Source: Candidatus Gallimonas merdigallinarum (GTDB taxonomy: Bacteria > Bacillota > Clostridia > Christensenellales > Borkfalkiaceae). From it: a stretch of DNA of 61,327 nt. Shown piece after piece: positions 1-8,109 of this stretch. The translations under genes and the position numbers were made by a program. Positions within the stretch are counted from its first letter, which is position 1. Each line of letters begins with the position of its first letter. The stretch covers positions 1-61,327 of the forward strand of contig CAJFFP010000009.1 in NCBI GenBank assembly GCA_904373325.1, given 5' to 3'. The notes beneath the pieces are model-generated. The model was given only the letters and a program-made list of their open reading frames with translations. It was not told the origin of the DNA and ran no database searches.

Positions 1-105
1 GGCTAGTAGTCAAGGGCTATGCCCGCCCCGCCTTTGGCGGCACGAGCCGCAGGCGAAGTATAATGAAGAACCACCAGCTAAGCTGGTGGGTTCCTTTTCA
101 TTTCT
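1..105. repeat. Hairpin-rich sequence at the left window edge, REP/IS200-like
   Basis: This stretch has no gene. It holds a perfect inverted repeat CCACCAGCT/AGCTGGTGG (71-79 and 81-89, one base between) and a smaller one, CCGCC/GGCGG, near 30-42. Short hairpins of this type mark subterminal ends of IS200/IS605 elements and REP-like repeats in Clostridia. The hairpin may also end transcription of the minus-strand exporter operon, although no good U-run follows in that direction. Assignment to a mobile repeat family is an inference from form only. Confidence 0.4.
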
Positions 106-109
106 TCTC

Positions 110-1903
110 TTATTCGTTTGTAAACTGCGAATTGTAGAGCTGCGCGTAGAATCCGTCTTTTGCGATGAGTTCGTCGTGCGTGCCTTGCTCGACGATATTG
201 CCCTGATTCATCACGAGGATCAGATCTGCATTCCTGATGGTGGAAAGCCTGTGCGCGATGACGAAACTCGTTCTGCCGCGCGTCAGGTTATCCATCGCCG
301 TCTGAATGAGTTCTTCCGTGCGGGTATCGACGTTTGACGTCGCCTCGTCCAGAATGAGCATGGGGGCGTTTTCGACCATGGCGCGCGCGATGGTGATGAG
401 CTGTTTCTGTCCGCCCGAAATTTCGTCGCCGCTCTCCACATAGCAGTCCAGCCCGCCCGGCTGCGTGGCGATGAAGTGGCTGATTCCCGCCGCGTCGCAC
501 GCCGCCTTGATTTCCTCGTCCGTCGCCTGCTTGGAATAGGCGATATTCTCGCGCAGCGTTCCCTCGAACATCCACGTATCCTGCAACACCATGCCGAACA
601 GGTCGTGGACTTCCTCGCGCGGCATATCCCTGACGGAAACGCCGTCGATGAGAATATCGCCGCTGTTGACCTCGTAGAAGCGCATCAGGAGATTGACCAT
701 CGTCGTCTTGCCCGCGCCCGTCGGACCGACGATCGCGACCTTCCACCCGGGCCGGATCTTTGCGGAGAAGTCGGGAATAATGATCCTGTCCTCGCTGTAT
801 CCGAAGCGCACGTTGCGGAATTCGACTTCGCCGCGCACGCCGTCCGTGAGCTGATAGACTTTGCCGCTCTCGTCCGAAAGTTCCTCTTCCTCCAAGAATT
901 CAAACACTCTGCCGCTCGCCGCCGCCGCGCTTTGCAGCACGTTCGCCGCCTGCGCGATCTGCGAAAGGGGGCTTTGGAAGAGGTTGACGTAGACAAGGAA
1001 TGCCGAGAGCGTTCCGTACGTCACCGCGCTTTCGGGGGTCGCGATCATCAGTCCCGCAACGACGCAGACCGCGGCATAGGCGAAATAGGAGATGAACGTC
1101 ATGGCGGGCTGCATGATGCCCGAGAGCGCCTGCGAGAGGAAGGTGCTCTTTTGGAGCTGACGGTTTGTCGCTTCAAAGTCCGCGCCCGTGCGCTTTTCGG
1201 CATTGAACGCCTTGATGACGAGCTGCCCCGAATAGTTCTCTTCCACTTTTCCGTTGAGTACGGCGAGTTCGTCCTGCTGTTTGCGGAACTGCGGCTGCGA
1301 GAACTTCATGATGACGAAGAGCAGAATCGCCATAAAGGGAACGATGATGAGCACCGTGAGCGCAAGCTGCCAGCAGCTCACGAACATGGCGATGAGCACG
1401 CCGATGAGCATACATGCCGACTGCACCACCATGGAGACGGATTGCTGCATGGAGTTGCCGATGGTATCGACGTCGTTCGTCACGCGGGAGAGGGTATCGC
1501 CGTAGGGGTGCGAATCGAAGTACCTGAGCGGCACGCGGTTGATTTTTTCGGAGATCTGCGTGCGCAGGGAACGGCTCATTTTTTGCGAGACGGTCGTCAT
1601 GATAAAGCTCGAAACGTAGGTGCAGAGCGCGTTGCAGGCGTAGAACACGACGAGGATGAGCGCGAATTTTTCAAGCTCGGTCATATTTACGGGATCTCCG
1701 CCGAAACTCGCCGTAATGACGTCGACGAGATCGGAGAGGATCTGCGGCGCGAAAATGGATAGGAGGGTGGCGCCGACCGTAAAGACGAGCGAAACGAGAA
1801 TGGGAATGTAGTACGGCCGCATGAATACGACGAGTTTCCCGATGTTCTTTTTGAATTCTCCCTTTTTGAGCGGAACGCTCTGACGGTTCATAGCGGGTCT
1901 CAT
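110..1903 (-). CDS. ABC exporter half-transporter, canonical ATPase site (ATP-binding/permease)
   Basis: This 597-residue protein fuses a six-helix type IV ABC exporter membrane domain (about residues 30-320) to a C-terminal nucleotide-binding domain. The Walker A is GPTGAGKTT, the signature SGGQKQ, and the Walker B LILDEATS keeps the catalytic glutamate. Its partner immediately upstream has a degenerate Walker B, so the two probably form a heterodimer of the BmrCD/LmrCD/TM287-288 type. The start ATG overlaps the partner's TGA (ATGA) and AAGGAGG lies about 10 nt upstream. A MarR gene heads the operon. Export of drugs or other amphiphiles is inferred from family and context; the substrate is unknown. 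Confidence 0.9.
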   Translation of the reverse strand: MRPAMNRQSVPLKKGEFKKNIGKLVVFMRPYYIPILVSLVFTVGATLLSIFAPQILSDLVDVITASFGGDPVNMTELEKFALILVVFYACNALCTYVSSFIMTTVSQKMSRSLRTQISEKINRVPLRYFDSHPYGDTLSRVTNDVDTIGNSMQQSVSMVVQSACMLIGVLIAMFVSCWQLALTVLIIVPFMAILLFVIMKFSQPQFRKQQDELAVLNGKVEENYSGQLVIKAFNAEKRTGADFEATNRQLQKSTFLSQALSGIMQPAMTFISYFAYAAVCVVAGLMIATPESAVTYGTLSAFLVYVNLFQSPLSQIAQAANVLQSAAAASGRVFEFLEEEELSDESGKVYQLTDGVRGEVEFRNVRFGYSEDRIIIPDFSAKIRPGWKVAIVGPTGAGKTTMVNLLMRFYEVNSGDILIDGVSVRDMPREEVHDLFGMVLQDTWMFEGTLRENIAYSKQATDEEIKAACDAAGISHFIATQPGGLDCYVESGDEISGGQKQLITIARAMVENAPMLILDEATSNVDTRTEELIQTAMDNLTRGRTSFVIAHRLSTIRNADLILVMNQGNIVEQGTHDELIAKDGFYAQLYNSQFTNE

Positions 1904-3645
1904 AAGCCGAGTTCCTCCTTGGAGAGCTGGGAAAGCGCGATCTCCCTGTATACGGGACAGGTTTCAAGGAGCTGACGGTGCGTTCCTTCGCCGACCGCCT
2001 TTCCTTGATCGAGCACGATGATCTTATCTGCGTCCATGATCGTTCCGATGCGCTGGGCGATGATGAGGTTCGTCACGCCCTGCAAATTTTCTTTCAGGTT
2101 TTCGCGCACCTGTTTATCCGTTTTGTAGTCGAGCGCGGAGAAACTGTCGTCAAAGATCATGATCTCGGGGTTCTGCGCCACGGCACGCGCAATGGAGAGC
2201 CGCTGTTTCTGTCCGCCCGAAACGTTCTTGCCGCCCTGTGCGATGGGGCTGTCGTAGCCGTGCTCCATCTCGCGGATAAAGCCGTCCGCCTCGGCGATCT
2301 TCGCAGCGTTTTCCACGGCTTCGCGGTCGGCTTTGCCGCCGAAGGCGATATTGTCGGCGACCGTCCCCGTAAAGAGCACGCCCTTTTGCGGAACGTATCC
2401 GATCTTGTCGCGCAGCGTGCGCTGCTTCATGTCGCGCACGTTGACGCCGTCCACGAGCACCTCGCCTTCCGTCGCGTCATAGAAGCGCGGCACGAGGTTG
2501 ATGAGGGTGGATTTCCCGCTGCCCGTGCTGCCGATAAAGGCGATCGTCTGTCCCTTTTCGGCGCGGAAGGAGATGTGCGAGAACACGTCCGCGTCGGCGT
2601 CGGGATAGCGGAAACTCACGTCGCGGAACTCCACCGTGCCGACTTCCGTCGCGGGTTTCTCCGTTTCGGGGTCGCAGATGGAGAGGGGCATATACAGCAC
2701 TTCGTTGACGCGCTTTGCCGCAACTTCCGCGCGGGGCAGAAGAATAAACATCATGAGCAGCATCAGAAACGCCAAAATGACCTGCGAGGCGAGCGTCATG
2801 AAGGAGACGATCGTCTGATATCCGATCTCGCCCGCGTTCATGAGCGACGCGCCGATCCAATAGATGGCGAGCGTCAGTCCGTTCATGACGAGCATCATGA
2901 CGGGGTTCATCAGCGCCATCACCCTGCCCGTAAAGAGCTGCGTTTTCGTGAAATCGCCGTTGGCTTTCTCAAACTTCCTTTCCTGATAGGTTTCCGCGTT
3001 GTATGCGCGCACGACCTTGATGCCCGTCAGGTTTTCGCGCGTGACGCCGTTGAGGCGGTCGGTCAGCTTCTGCATCATTCTGAATTTTGGCATGACGGCG
3101 AGCATGATCGCGATGATGCACGCGATGAGAATGACGACGGCGACGGCGGTGGCGGCGGTGAGCTGCCAGCTCGACGCGTTGATCTTGCAGATCGCCCAGA
3201 CCGCCATGATGGGGGCGTAGATGAGCATACGCAGGATGAGAATGTTCGCCATGTGTATCTGCTGTATGTCGTTTGTCGTCCGCGTGATGAGTGACGAGGT
3301 GGAGAAGGCGTTGACTTCGGCGATCGAAAAGCTCTCGACCTTTGCGTAAACCTTGCTCCTGAGCGTTGCGGAGAGCCTGCTCGCAACGCGCGATGCGGCG
3401 ATGCCCGTCGCGACCTGACAGAGCGCGCTGCACACGGCGAACGCCAGCATCAGCCCGCCTTCCCGCCAGATGTCGCCCGTTGTCGCGCCCGCCGCGCCCG
3501 TACTCACGCGCTGTATTGCAAGCACGATATCGGCGATCTGATCCGTCAGTTCCATGGTGAACCAGACCTGCGCGACGGTGATCCCGACGATCAGAACCAC
3601 GATCGCCCAATCCTGTATTTTCAGATTTTTATAAAGCCTCAGCAT
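1900..3645 (-). CDS. ABC exporter half-transporter with degenerate ATPase site
   Basis: This 581-residue protein has the same layout as its downstream partner: an exporter membrane domain (about 15-310) and an ATPase domain with Walker A GSTGSGKST and signature VSGGQKQ. The Walker B reads IMIFDDS, with aspartate in place of the catalytic glutamate. That substitution is the hallmark of the non-hydrolysing site in heterodimeric exporters such as TM287. It overlaps the marR gene by 7 nt and the partner by 4 nt, which implies translational coupling and equal stoichiometry. The substrate cannot be read from the sequence; multidrug efflux is the usual role of MarR-linked pairs. Confidence 0.9.
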   Translation of the reverse strand: MLRLYKNLKIQDWAIVVLIVGITVAQVWFTMELTDQIADIVLAIQRVSTGAAGATTGDIWREGGLMLAFAVCSALCQVATGIAASRVASRLSATLRSKVYAKVESFSIAEVNAFSTSSLITRTTNDIQQIHMANILILRMLIYAPIMAVWAICKINASSWQLTAATAVAVVILIACIIAIMLAVMPKFRMMQKLTDRLNGVTRENLTGIKVVRAYNAETYQERKFEKANGDFTKTQLFTGRVMALMNPVMMLVMNGLTLAIYWIGASLMNAGEIGYQTIVSFMTLASQVILAFLMLLMMFILLPRAEVAAKRVNEVLYMPLSICDPETEKPATEVGTVEFRDVSFRYPDADADVFSHISFRAEKGQTIAFIGSTGSGKSTLINLVPRFYDATEGEVLVDGVNVRDMKQRTLRDKIGYVPQKGVLFTGTVADNIAFGGKADREAVENAAKIAEADGFIREMEHGYDSPIAQGGKNVSGGQKQRLSIARAVAQNPEIMIFDDSFSALDYKTDKQVRENLKENLQGVTNLIIAQRIGTIMDADKIIVLDQGKAVGEGTHRQLLETCPVYREIALSQLSKEELGL

Positions 3646-4100
3646 CCGATGTCTCCCGCAGATTGATTTTTCAGATGTTCTTCCAGCCTTGCAAGGAGTT
3701 TCTCTCCGCAGGCAAGGAAAATATCCCGTTCGCGCTCGTCAAGCGCGCTCAGGGAGGCTGTCACGTCGCGCAGGAAATCCTCCCTTTGTTCGGCGAGCAG
3801 GGCGTCGCCCTGCGGCGTAATGGCAACGTGTACCGTTCTGCCCTGTTTTTCGCGGCGCAGAAGTCCCGCCTCCTCCAACGGCTTCAAGAGCCTGCCCACG
3901 TTCGGCACTGCCAGCCCGCTGTGACGCGCGATCTCCGTGATCGTGACGGGGTGCCCCGTGCGCGACTCGTATTCGCGGAGTCCGCCGAGGATCATGAACG
4001 TTTTGCCGTGCTCTCTTGTATGGTTCTTGTATCTTCGGACGCAGTCCCTCGCCCGTAAGATCATCGATGCGGCGCGTTCCGCGCTCTCCCGTTCCGTCAT
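3639..4100 (-). CDS. MarR-family transcriptional regulator
   Basis: This is a winged-helix regulator of about 153 residues. The recognition region reads ITEIARHSGLAVPNVGRLLKPLEEAGLL, and the wing contains RREKQGRTVHVAITPQG. I start it at the ATG at 4100 (MTERESAE) because AGGAGGT precedes it by 3 nt. A TTG five codons upstream is in frame but lies in an A/T run without a ribosome-binding site. It is the first gene of the operon with the two exporter genes and overlaps the next by 7 nt. The palindrome 22 nt upstream of its start is the obvious operator, so ligand-relieved autorepression of the whole operon is likely. The inducer is unknown. Confidence 0.88.
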   Translation of the reverse strand: MTERESAERAASMILRARDCVRRYKNHTREHGKTFMILGGLREYESRTGHPVTITEIARHSGLAVPNVGRLLKPLEEAGLLRREKQGRTVHVAITPQGDALLAEQREDFLRDVTASLSALDERERDIFLACGEKLLARLEEHLKNQSAGDIGC

Positions 4101-4121
4101 ATGACCTCCTTTCAAAAAAAC

Positions 4122-4135
4122 TTATCAAATGATAA
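4122..4135. promoter_or_regulatory. Candidate MarR operator
   Basis: TTATCA-AA-TGATAA is a perfect 6-bp inverted repeat with a 2-bp centre. It lies between the predicted transcription start (about 4141) and the marR ribosome-binding site, where a bound dimer would block transcription. MarR proteins typically bind 14-20 bp palindromes of this kind. Confidence 0.6.
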
Positions 4136-4147
4136 CTATTCATAATC

Positions 4148-4176
4148 ATTATACGCGCGTTTTAAACGCGTTGCAG
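4148..4176 (-). promoter_or_regulatory. Promoter of the marR-ABC exporter operon
   Basis: On the minus strand the -10 is TATAAT (4153-4148) and the -35 is CTGCAA (4176-4171), with a 17-bp spacer. The leader to the marR ATG is about 40 nt and contains the operator palindrome. Confidence 0.6.
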
Positions 4177-4214
4177 AGAAAACGAGGTGAAAATCCGGTG
4201 ATATTTTACAGATC

Positions 4215-4245
4215 AAAAAAAGATCCGACGGGGCGTCGTCGGATC
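4215..4245 (-). terminator. Rho-independent terminator of the araC-type gene
   Basis: Stem GATCCGACG/CGTCGGATC (4222-4230 and 4237-4245) is followed on the minus strand by seven U. It lies 43 nt past the stop of the AraC-family gene and insulates it from the marR operon. Confidence 0.85.
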
Positions 4246-4287
4246 GGCAAGGGCTTACAAATTTGAATGTACGCGGTTTTTCTGTTT

Positions 4288-5160
4288 TTATTCGCAGCTT
4301 TCAATGAGTTCGCAGTCGTACAGCGTGGGATTGAAGGCCTTTTCGCTGCGGAGAGAGAATTTGTCTTCGAGGATATAGTCGTCGGGGAGGCGGGAGGGGG
4401 AGAACCCCGTCAGCTCCTTGAAGATGCGGTTGAAGTTGCGGATGGTCGCAAACCCGCAGCGGTCGCAGATCTCCGTCATCGTCATGCCGTGGTCGGATTG
4501 CAGAAGGCGCACCGCGCAGTCCGTGCGGAGGTAGTTGAGGTACTGCGAGAAGGTCGTTCCCGTCATCGCCTTGAAGTAGCGGGAGAAATATGCTTCGCTC
4601 ATGCCCATAAAGTGCGCGGCGTCCTGAAAGGTGTATTCGGCAAACCGCGCTTGCAGTTCTTCGAGCAGCCGTTTGAACGTCTCTTCCGTGCGGTTATTCT
4701 CGGTGCGGCGCACGAGCTGTTCGCCGCGGAACACTTCGATCATCATTTCGCGGACGACGCAGTTTGCCTCTTCGCCGTAGAAAGGTCTGCGCGCGGAGAG
4801 AATGCTTTTCAGCCGCGCGTAATATTCGGGAATGGGATAATGATTTGCAAGTTTCGGCTCGGCAAGCTGATATTTGTCCAGAAATGGGCGGATCACGTTG
4901 TAGTCGAATATGATCACGATGAGCACGGTGTCTGGCTCCCGCGCGCGCTGGAAGTGGATCTGCCCGCTGTCGGTCAGCATCGATTCTCCTTCGCGGAGCG
5001 TGTGCGTTTTCTTCTCGCAGAACACGTCGATCGAGCCGCGCTCCACATATATAAACTCACAGTCGTAGTGCCAGTGCAGCAGGTTGCGCGAGTTGCGGTA
5101 TTTCCCGACCCAGACGTGCGCTTCCTCGGGATATTTCCAGATCTCTCTCTTTGCAAGCAT
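4288..5160 (-). CDS. AraC-family transcriptional regulator with N-terminal cupin
   Basis: This 290-residue protein has an N-terminal cupin-like sensor domain (HWHYDCEFIYVERGSIDVF and RAREPDTVLIVI, about residues 25-110) and a C-terminal double helix-turn-helix (about 185-285; YFSRYFKAMTGTTFSQYLN and GFATIRNFNRIFKELTGFSP). Proteins of this layout usually sense sugars or cell-envelope ligands. It is transcribed divergently from galT-galK, so control of galactose use is a reasonable inference but not shown. AAAGGAGG sits 6 nt upstream of the ATG. Its own promoter and terminator are clear. Confidence 0.88.
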   Translation of the reverse strand: MLAKREIWKYPEEAHVWVGKYRNSRNLLHWHYDCEFIYVERGSIDVFCEKKTHTLREGESMLTDSGQIHFQRAREPDTVLIVIIFDYNVIRPFLDKYQLAEPKLANHYPIPEYYARLKSILSARRPFYGEEANCVVREMMIEVFRGEQLVRRTENNRTEETFKRLLEELQARFAEYTFQDAAHFMGMSEAYFSRYFKAMTGTTFSQYLNYLRTDCAVRLLQSDHGMTMTEICDRCGFATIRNFNRIFKELTGFSPSRLPDDYILEDKFSLRSEKAFNPTLYDCELIESCE

Positions 5161-5179
5161 ATTCCGCCTCCTTTATTTT

Positions 5180-5208
5180 ATCATAGCCTGAACTGATTCA
5201 GATGTCAA
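5180..5208 (-). promoter_or_regulatory. Promoter of the AraC-family gene
   Basis: Minus strand: -35 TTGACA (5208-5203), 17-bp spacer, -10 TATGAT (5185-5180). The start site would be about 13 nt before the ATG, just enough to include the AAAGGAGG. A second TTGACA and an AT-rich direct-repeat-like stretch (AATAAATATC/AATAAATGTC, 5221-5240) lie upstream, between the two divergent promoters, and could be regulator-binding sequence. Confidence 0.75.
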
Positions 5209-5262
5209 GCGAATTATGTCAATAAATATCAATAAATGTCTATCATCGGACAAGACGTTGCT

Positions 5263-5290
5263 TGAAATAAAGGACTGCGCCGCGTATAAT
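5263..5290 (+). promoter_or_regulatory. Promoter of galT-galK
   Basis: TTGAAA (5263-5268) and TATAAT (5285-5290) are 16 bp apart. Transcription would begin near 5297, giving a leader of about 157 nt before galT. Confidence 0.65.
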
Positions 5291-5296
5291 CTAAGG

Positions 5297-5415
5297 TGTA
5301 AACGGCAAAGGCGGACGCACGGGAAACGCTATCGCCGATGCGCCTTTACAAAACGTCTATTCTTCATTCCCCCAATATAGTTTGGCAAGAAGGCGGTAGC
5401 ATTATCGCCTTTTTG
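5297..5415 (+). promoter_or_regulatory. galT leader RNA with mutually exclusive hairpins and a terminator
   Basis: Two hairpins share complementary arms. The first pairs AAAGGCG (5307-5313) with CGCCTTT (5341-5347). The second pairs AAGGCGGTA (5390-5398) with TATCGCCTT (5403-5411) around a GCAT loop and runs into a short U-tract (CCUUUUUG), so it resembles an intrinsic terminator. The 3' arm of the first hairpin can also pair with the 5' arm of the second, which would dissolve the terminator. The terminator lies about 40 nt before the galT start, so transcription attenuation is likely. I do not recognise a known riboswitch class. Confidence 0.5.
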
Positions 5416-5453
5416 TCATAAATGCGGGGAACGTATTGCTTGGAGGTGAGGTC

Positions 5454-6923
5454 ATGAGAGAGGTCTGCGATGCAATCGACCGTCTGGTCGCATACGCGCG
5501 CGCGAAGCTCGGGCTTTCGGAGCGGAACGAGACTTACGCGCGCAACACGGTGCTCGATCTTGTCGGGCTGGACAGCTACGAAGGGAGCGGGCAGGCGTAC
5601 GACGGCAGGAGCGTTTCTGTTTTGCTCAAAGAGCTTGTAACCGCCTGCGAGAAAGCAAATCTTCCTTCCGCCGAGAACGCGGAGCGGCTCACGGACAGCG
5701 TGATGGGCGCGCTCATGCTTTCGCCCGAGGCGGTGGAGGACGCGTTCGCCGCGCATATGGCGGTCTCCTCTGCGGAGGCGACGGAATGGCTGTATTCGTA
5801 CAGCGTGCGCTCCGACTACGTCAAAAAAGAAAAACTCGACGCCAATCCGCGCTTTACGGCTGAGAACGGGCTGATCGTCACCATCAACTGCGCCAAGCCC
5901 GAATTCCGCGACCCGAAAAAGGCGGCGAGCGGAAACAGCGTGAAGGGCGGGTATCCGAAATGCACCATCTGCCGCGAAAACGAGGGCTTTTTCGGGCGCA
6001 ACAAGCGCACGCTGCGCACGGTCTCGCTCGAACTTTGCGGCGAGCGGTGGTTCTGGCAGTTCTCGCCTTACGGATATTTCCATGAACACGGGATCGCGGT
6101 CAACGAGACCCATACCCCGATGCACGTGGACAGGGGAACGTTCCTGAAACTCATGGAGTTCGTCGATACCTTCCCGCACTATTTCATCGGCTGCAACGCG
6201 GCGCTGCCGCGCATCGGCGGAAGCGTGCTCGCGCACGATCATTTCCAAGGCGGCGGCGAAACGCTCCCGCTGCACCGCGCGCCCGTCTCGATCGCATTGC
6301 GGCACCCCGATTTCCCCGACCTGTCGGCGGGCGTCGTCGATTGGTTTGGCACGGCGGTGCGGATCTCGGGCGAAAACGCGCAGCGCGTCGCCGACCTTTG
6401 CGAGGTCATCCGCAAGGCGTGGTGTTCGTACAGTGACGCCGCGCGCGGGATTATTGCCGAGGACGAAGAGGGTGTTCACAGCGCCGTCAGCCCGACCGTC
6501 GTAAAAACGCCGCGCGGGTACGAGATGAATCTCATTCTCCGCAACAATATCACGTCGGAAACCTATCCGGACGGCGTATTCCACGCGCACCCCGAATTTC
6601 ACGTCATCAAAAAGGAGTCGATCGGACTCATCGAGGCGCAGGGGCTGTTCATTCTCCCCGGGCGGCTGGTGGAAGAGCTTGCCGATCTGGAAGCGCTCCT
6701 CGTTTCGGGCGGCGAACTGCCCGAAAAATATGCCGATTATTCTATGATCTTCGGCGAAATGAAGGCGATGCGCCCGTCGTTTAACAAGGAGACGGCGCAC
6801 GAAGCGGTCAAAAAAGAGCTTGCAAGCGTATGCGAACGCATTCTGCTGAACACCGCCGTATTCAAAACCCAGAAGGAGACGGCGCAATTCCTCATCGAAA
6901 AGGCAGGGTTTATCCATGATTAA
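5454..6923 (+). CDS. galT: UDP-glucose--hexose-1-phosphate uridylyltransferase (class II GalT)
   Basis: GalT swaps UMP between UDP-glucose and galactose-1-phosphate in the Leloir pathway. The 489-residue length and the motifs CTICRENEGFFGR, NETHTPMHVDRGTF and AHDHFQGG are those of the Firmicute class II family; the histidine-rich AHDHFQGG segment carries the uridylylated histidine. The start is the ATG at 5454, with GGAGGTGAGGTC directly upstream; an in-frame TTG at 5436 lies before that site and is unlikely. The gene overlaps galK by 8 nt, so both enzymes should be made together. galE is not in the window. Confidence 0.95.
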   Translation: MREVCDAIDRLVAYARAKLGLSERNETYARNTVLDLVGLDSYEGSGQAYDGRSVSVLLKELVTACEKANLPSAENAERLTDSVMGALMLSPEAVEDAFAAHMAVSSAEATEWLYSYSVRSDYVKKEKLDANPRFTAENGLIVTINCAKPEFRDPKKAASGNSVKGGYPKCTICRENEGFFGRNKRTLRTVSLELCGERWFWQFSPYGYFHEHGIAVNETHTPMHVDRGTFLKLMEFVDTFPHYFIGCNAALPRIGGSVLAHDHFQGGGETLPLHRAPVSIALRHPDFPDLSAGVVDWFGTAVRISGENAQRVADLCEVIRKAWCSYSDAARGIIAEDEEGVHSAVSPTVVKTPRGYEMNLILRNNITSETYPDGVFHAHPEFHVIKKESIGLIEAQGLFILPGRLVEELADLEALLVSGGELPEKYADYSMIFGEMKAMRPSFNKETAHEAVKKELASVCERILLNTAVFKTQKETAQFLIEKAGFIHD

Positions 6924-8046
6924 CGAAAAAGAATATATGTACAAAGTCTCGGCGGCGGGGCGCGTCAATCTCATCGGGGAGCACGTCGACTACTGCGGCG
7001 GCAAAGTCCTGCCCGCGGCGCTCTCTTTGAAGAATACCGTTTACGTCCGTCCCAACGGCACGGATAAGATCAATCTCGCGTGGACGGATATTCCCGCCCG
7101 CATCACGCTCGACATCGGGCGGCTCGGGGAGTATCGGGACGTAAAATACGCGAACTATCCCGCAGGCTGCGCGTGGCTGTGGCAGCAGGCGGGGCATAAG
7201 ATCGTCGGCTGCGATATGCTGTTCGACTGCACCGTACCCTTCGGAAGCGGGCTTTCGTCGAGCGCAGCCATCGAAGTCTCCACGCTCGCGGCGTTTTCCG
7301 TGCTGGCAGGGGAGGAACTCGATCCCGTGAAGATCGCGCTGACGGCGCAGCAGGCGGAACACGAGTACGCGGGCGTCAACTGCGGCATTATGGATCAGTA
7401 CACTTCGGCGTGCGGCAAGAAAGATCACGCGATCCTTCTGGACTGCAAAACGCTCGAACGCGAGTACGTTCCCATTCTGCTGGGCGACTATACGCTCGTC
7501 ATTGCAAACTGCAACAAGCCGCACAATCTTGTGGAGAGCAAATACAACGACCGCCGCGCCGAGACGGAGCGCGCGCTCGAACTGCTCCAAACGAAGGCGG
7601 ACATTTCCTGTCTTGCGGAGCTGACTCCCGACGTATTTGAACGCCTTGCGGAGACGATCGAATGGGAGGGCAAAGTACAGGACCGCGCCCGCCACGTCGT
7701 CCGCGAATGCGACAGAGTGCGCCGTGCGGCAAGCGCGATGAAGCGCGGCGACGTCGGTGCGCTCGGGGAACTGCTCAACGAATCCCATGCGTCCCTGCGC
7801 GATCTGTATGAGGTGACGGGCGTCGAATTGGATACGCTCGCCGCCGCGGCGCAGGCGCACCCCGCCTGTATCGGTTCGCGCATGACGGGCGCGGGCTTCG
7901 GCGGCTGCACCGTCTCCATCGTGCAGAAGAGCGGCGTGGAAGATTTCCAAGCGCGCGTCACTGCCGAATACGAAAAGAAGATCGGCTACAAGCCGTCCTT
8001 CTACGACTGCACCATCGAGGACGGCATCATCGTAGAAAAACTTTAA
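6916..8046 (+). CDS. galK: Galactokinase
   Basis: GalK phosphorylates galactose to galactose-1-phosphate, the substrate of the GalT just upstream. This 376-residue GHMP kinase has the galactokinase signature GRVNLIGEHVDYCGG (about residues 15-29), the ATP-binding loop PFGSGLSSSAA, and the C-terminal MTGAGFGGC motif. It is translationally coupled to galT (8-nt overlap) and is followed after 15 nt by a strong terminator, so the operon is galTK only. Confidence 0.96.
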   Translation: MINEKEYMYKVSAAGRVNLIGEHVDYCGGKVLPAALSLKNTVYVRPNGTDKINLAWTDIPARITLDIGRLGEYRDVKYANYPAGCAWLWQQAGHKIVGCDMLFDCTVPFGSGLSSSAAIEVSTLAAFSVLAGEELDPVKIALTAQQAEHEYAGVNCGIMDQYTSACGKKDHAILLDCKTLEREYVPILLGDYTLVIANCNKPHNLVESKYNDRRAETERALELLQTKADISCLAELTPDVFERLAETIEWEGKVQDRARHVVRECDRVRRAASAMKRGDVGALGELLNESHASLRDLYEVTGVELDTLAAAAQAHPACIGSRMTGAGFGGCTVSIVQKSGVEDFQARVTAEYEKKIGYKPSFYDCTIEDGIIVEKL

Positions 8047-8061
8047 ATTCGTTGAATCAAG

Positions 8062-8101
8062 ACAGCGGAACGGCGTCATATCTGCGCCGTTCCGCTGTTT
8101 T
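8062..8101. terminator. Bidirectional terminator between galK and the convergent secreted-protein gene
   Basis: A 14-bp perfect stem, ACAGCGGAACGGCG (8062-8075) with CGCCGTTCCGCTGT (8085-8098), is followed by TTTT on the plus strand. It ends 8 nt before the 3' end of the minus-strand gene, so it probably serves both genes. Confidence 0.85.
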
Positions 8102-8109
8102 GGCTGTCG

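Noticed and set aside
4101..4115. TTG start for marR giving five extra residues
   Set aside because: No ribosome-binding site precedes it; the ATG at 4100 has AGGAGGT directly upstream.
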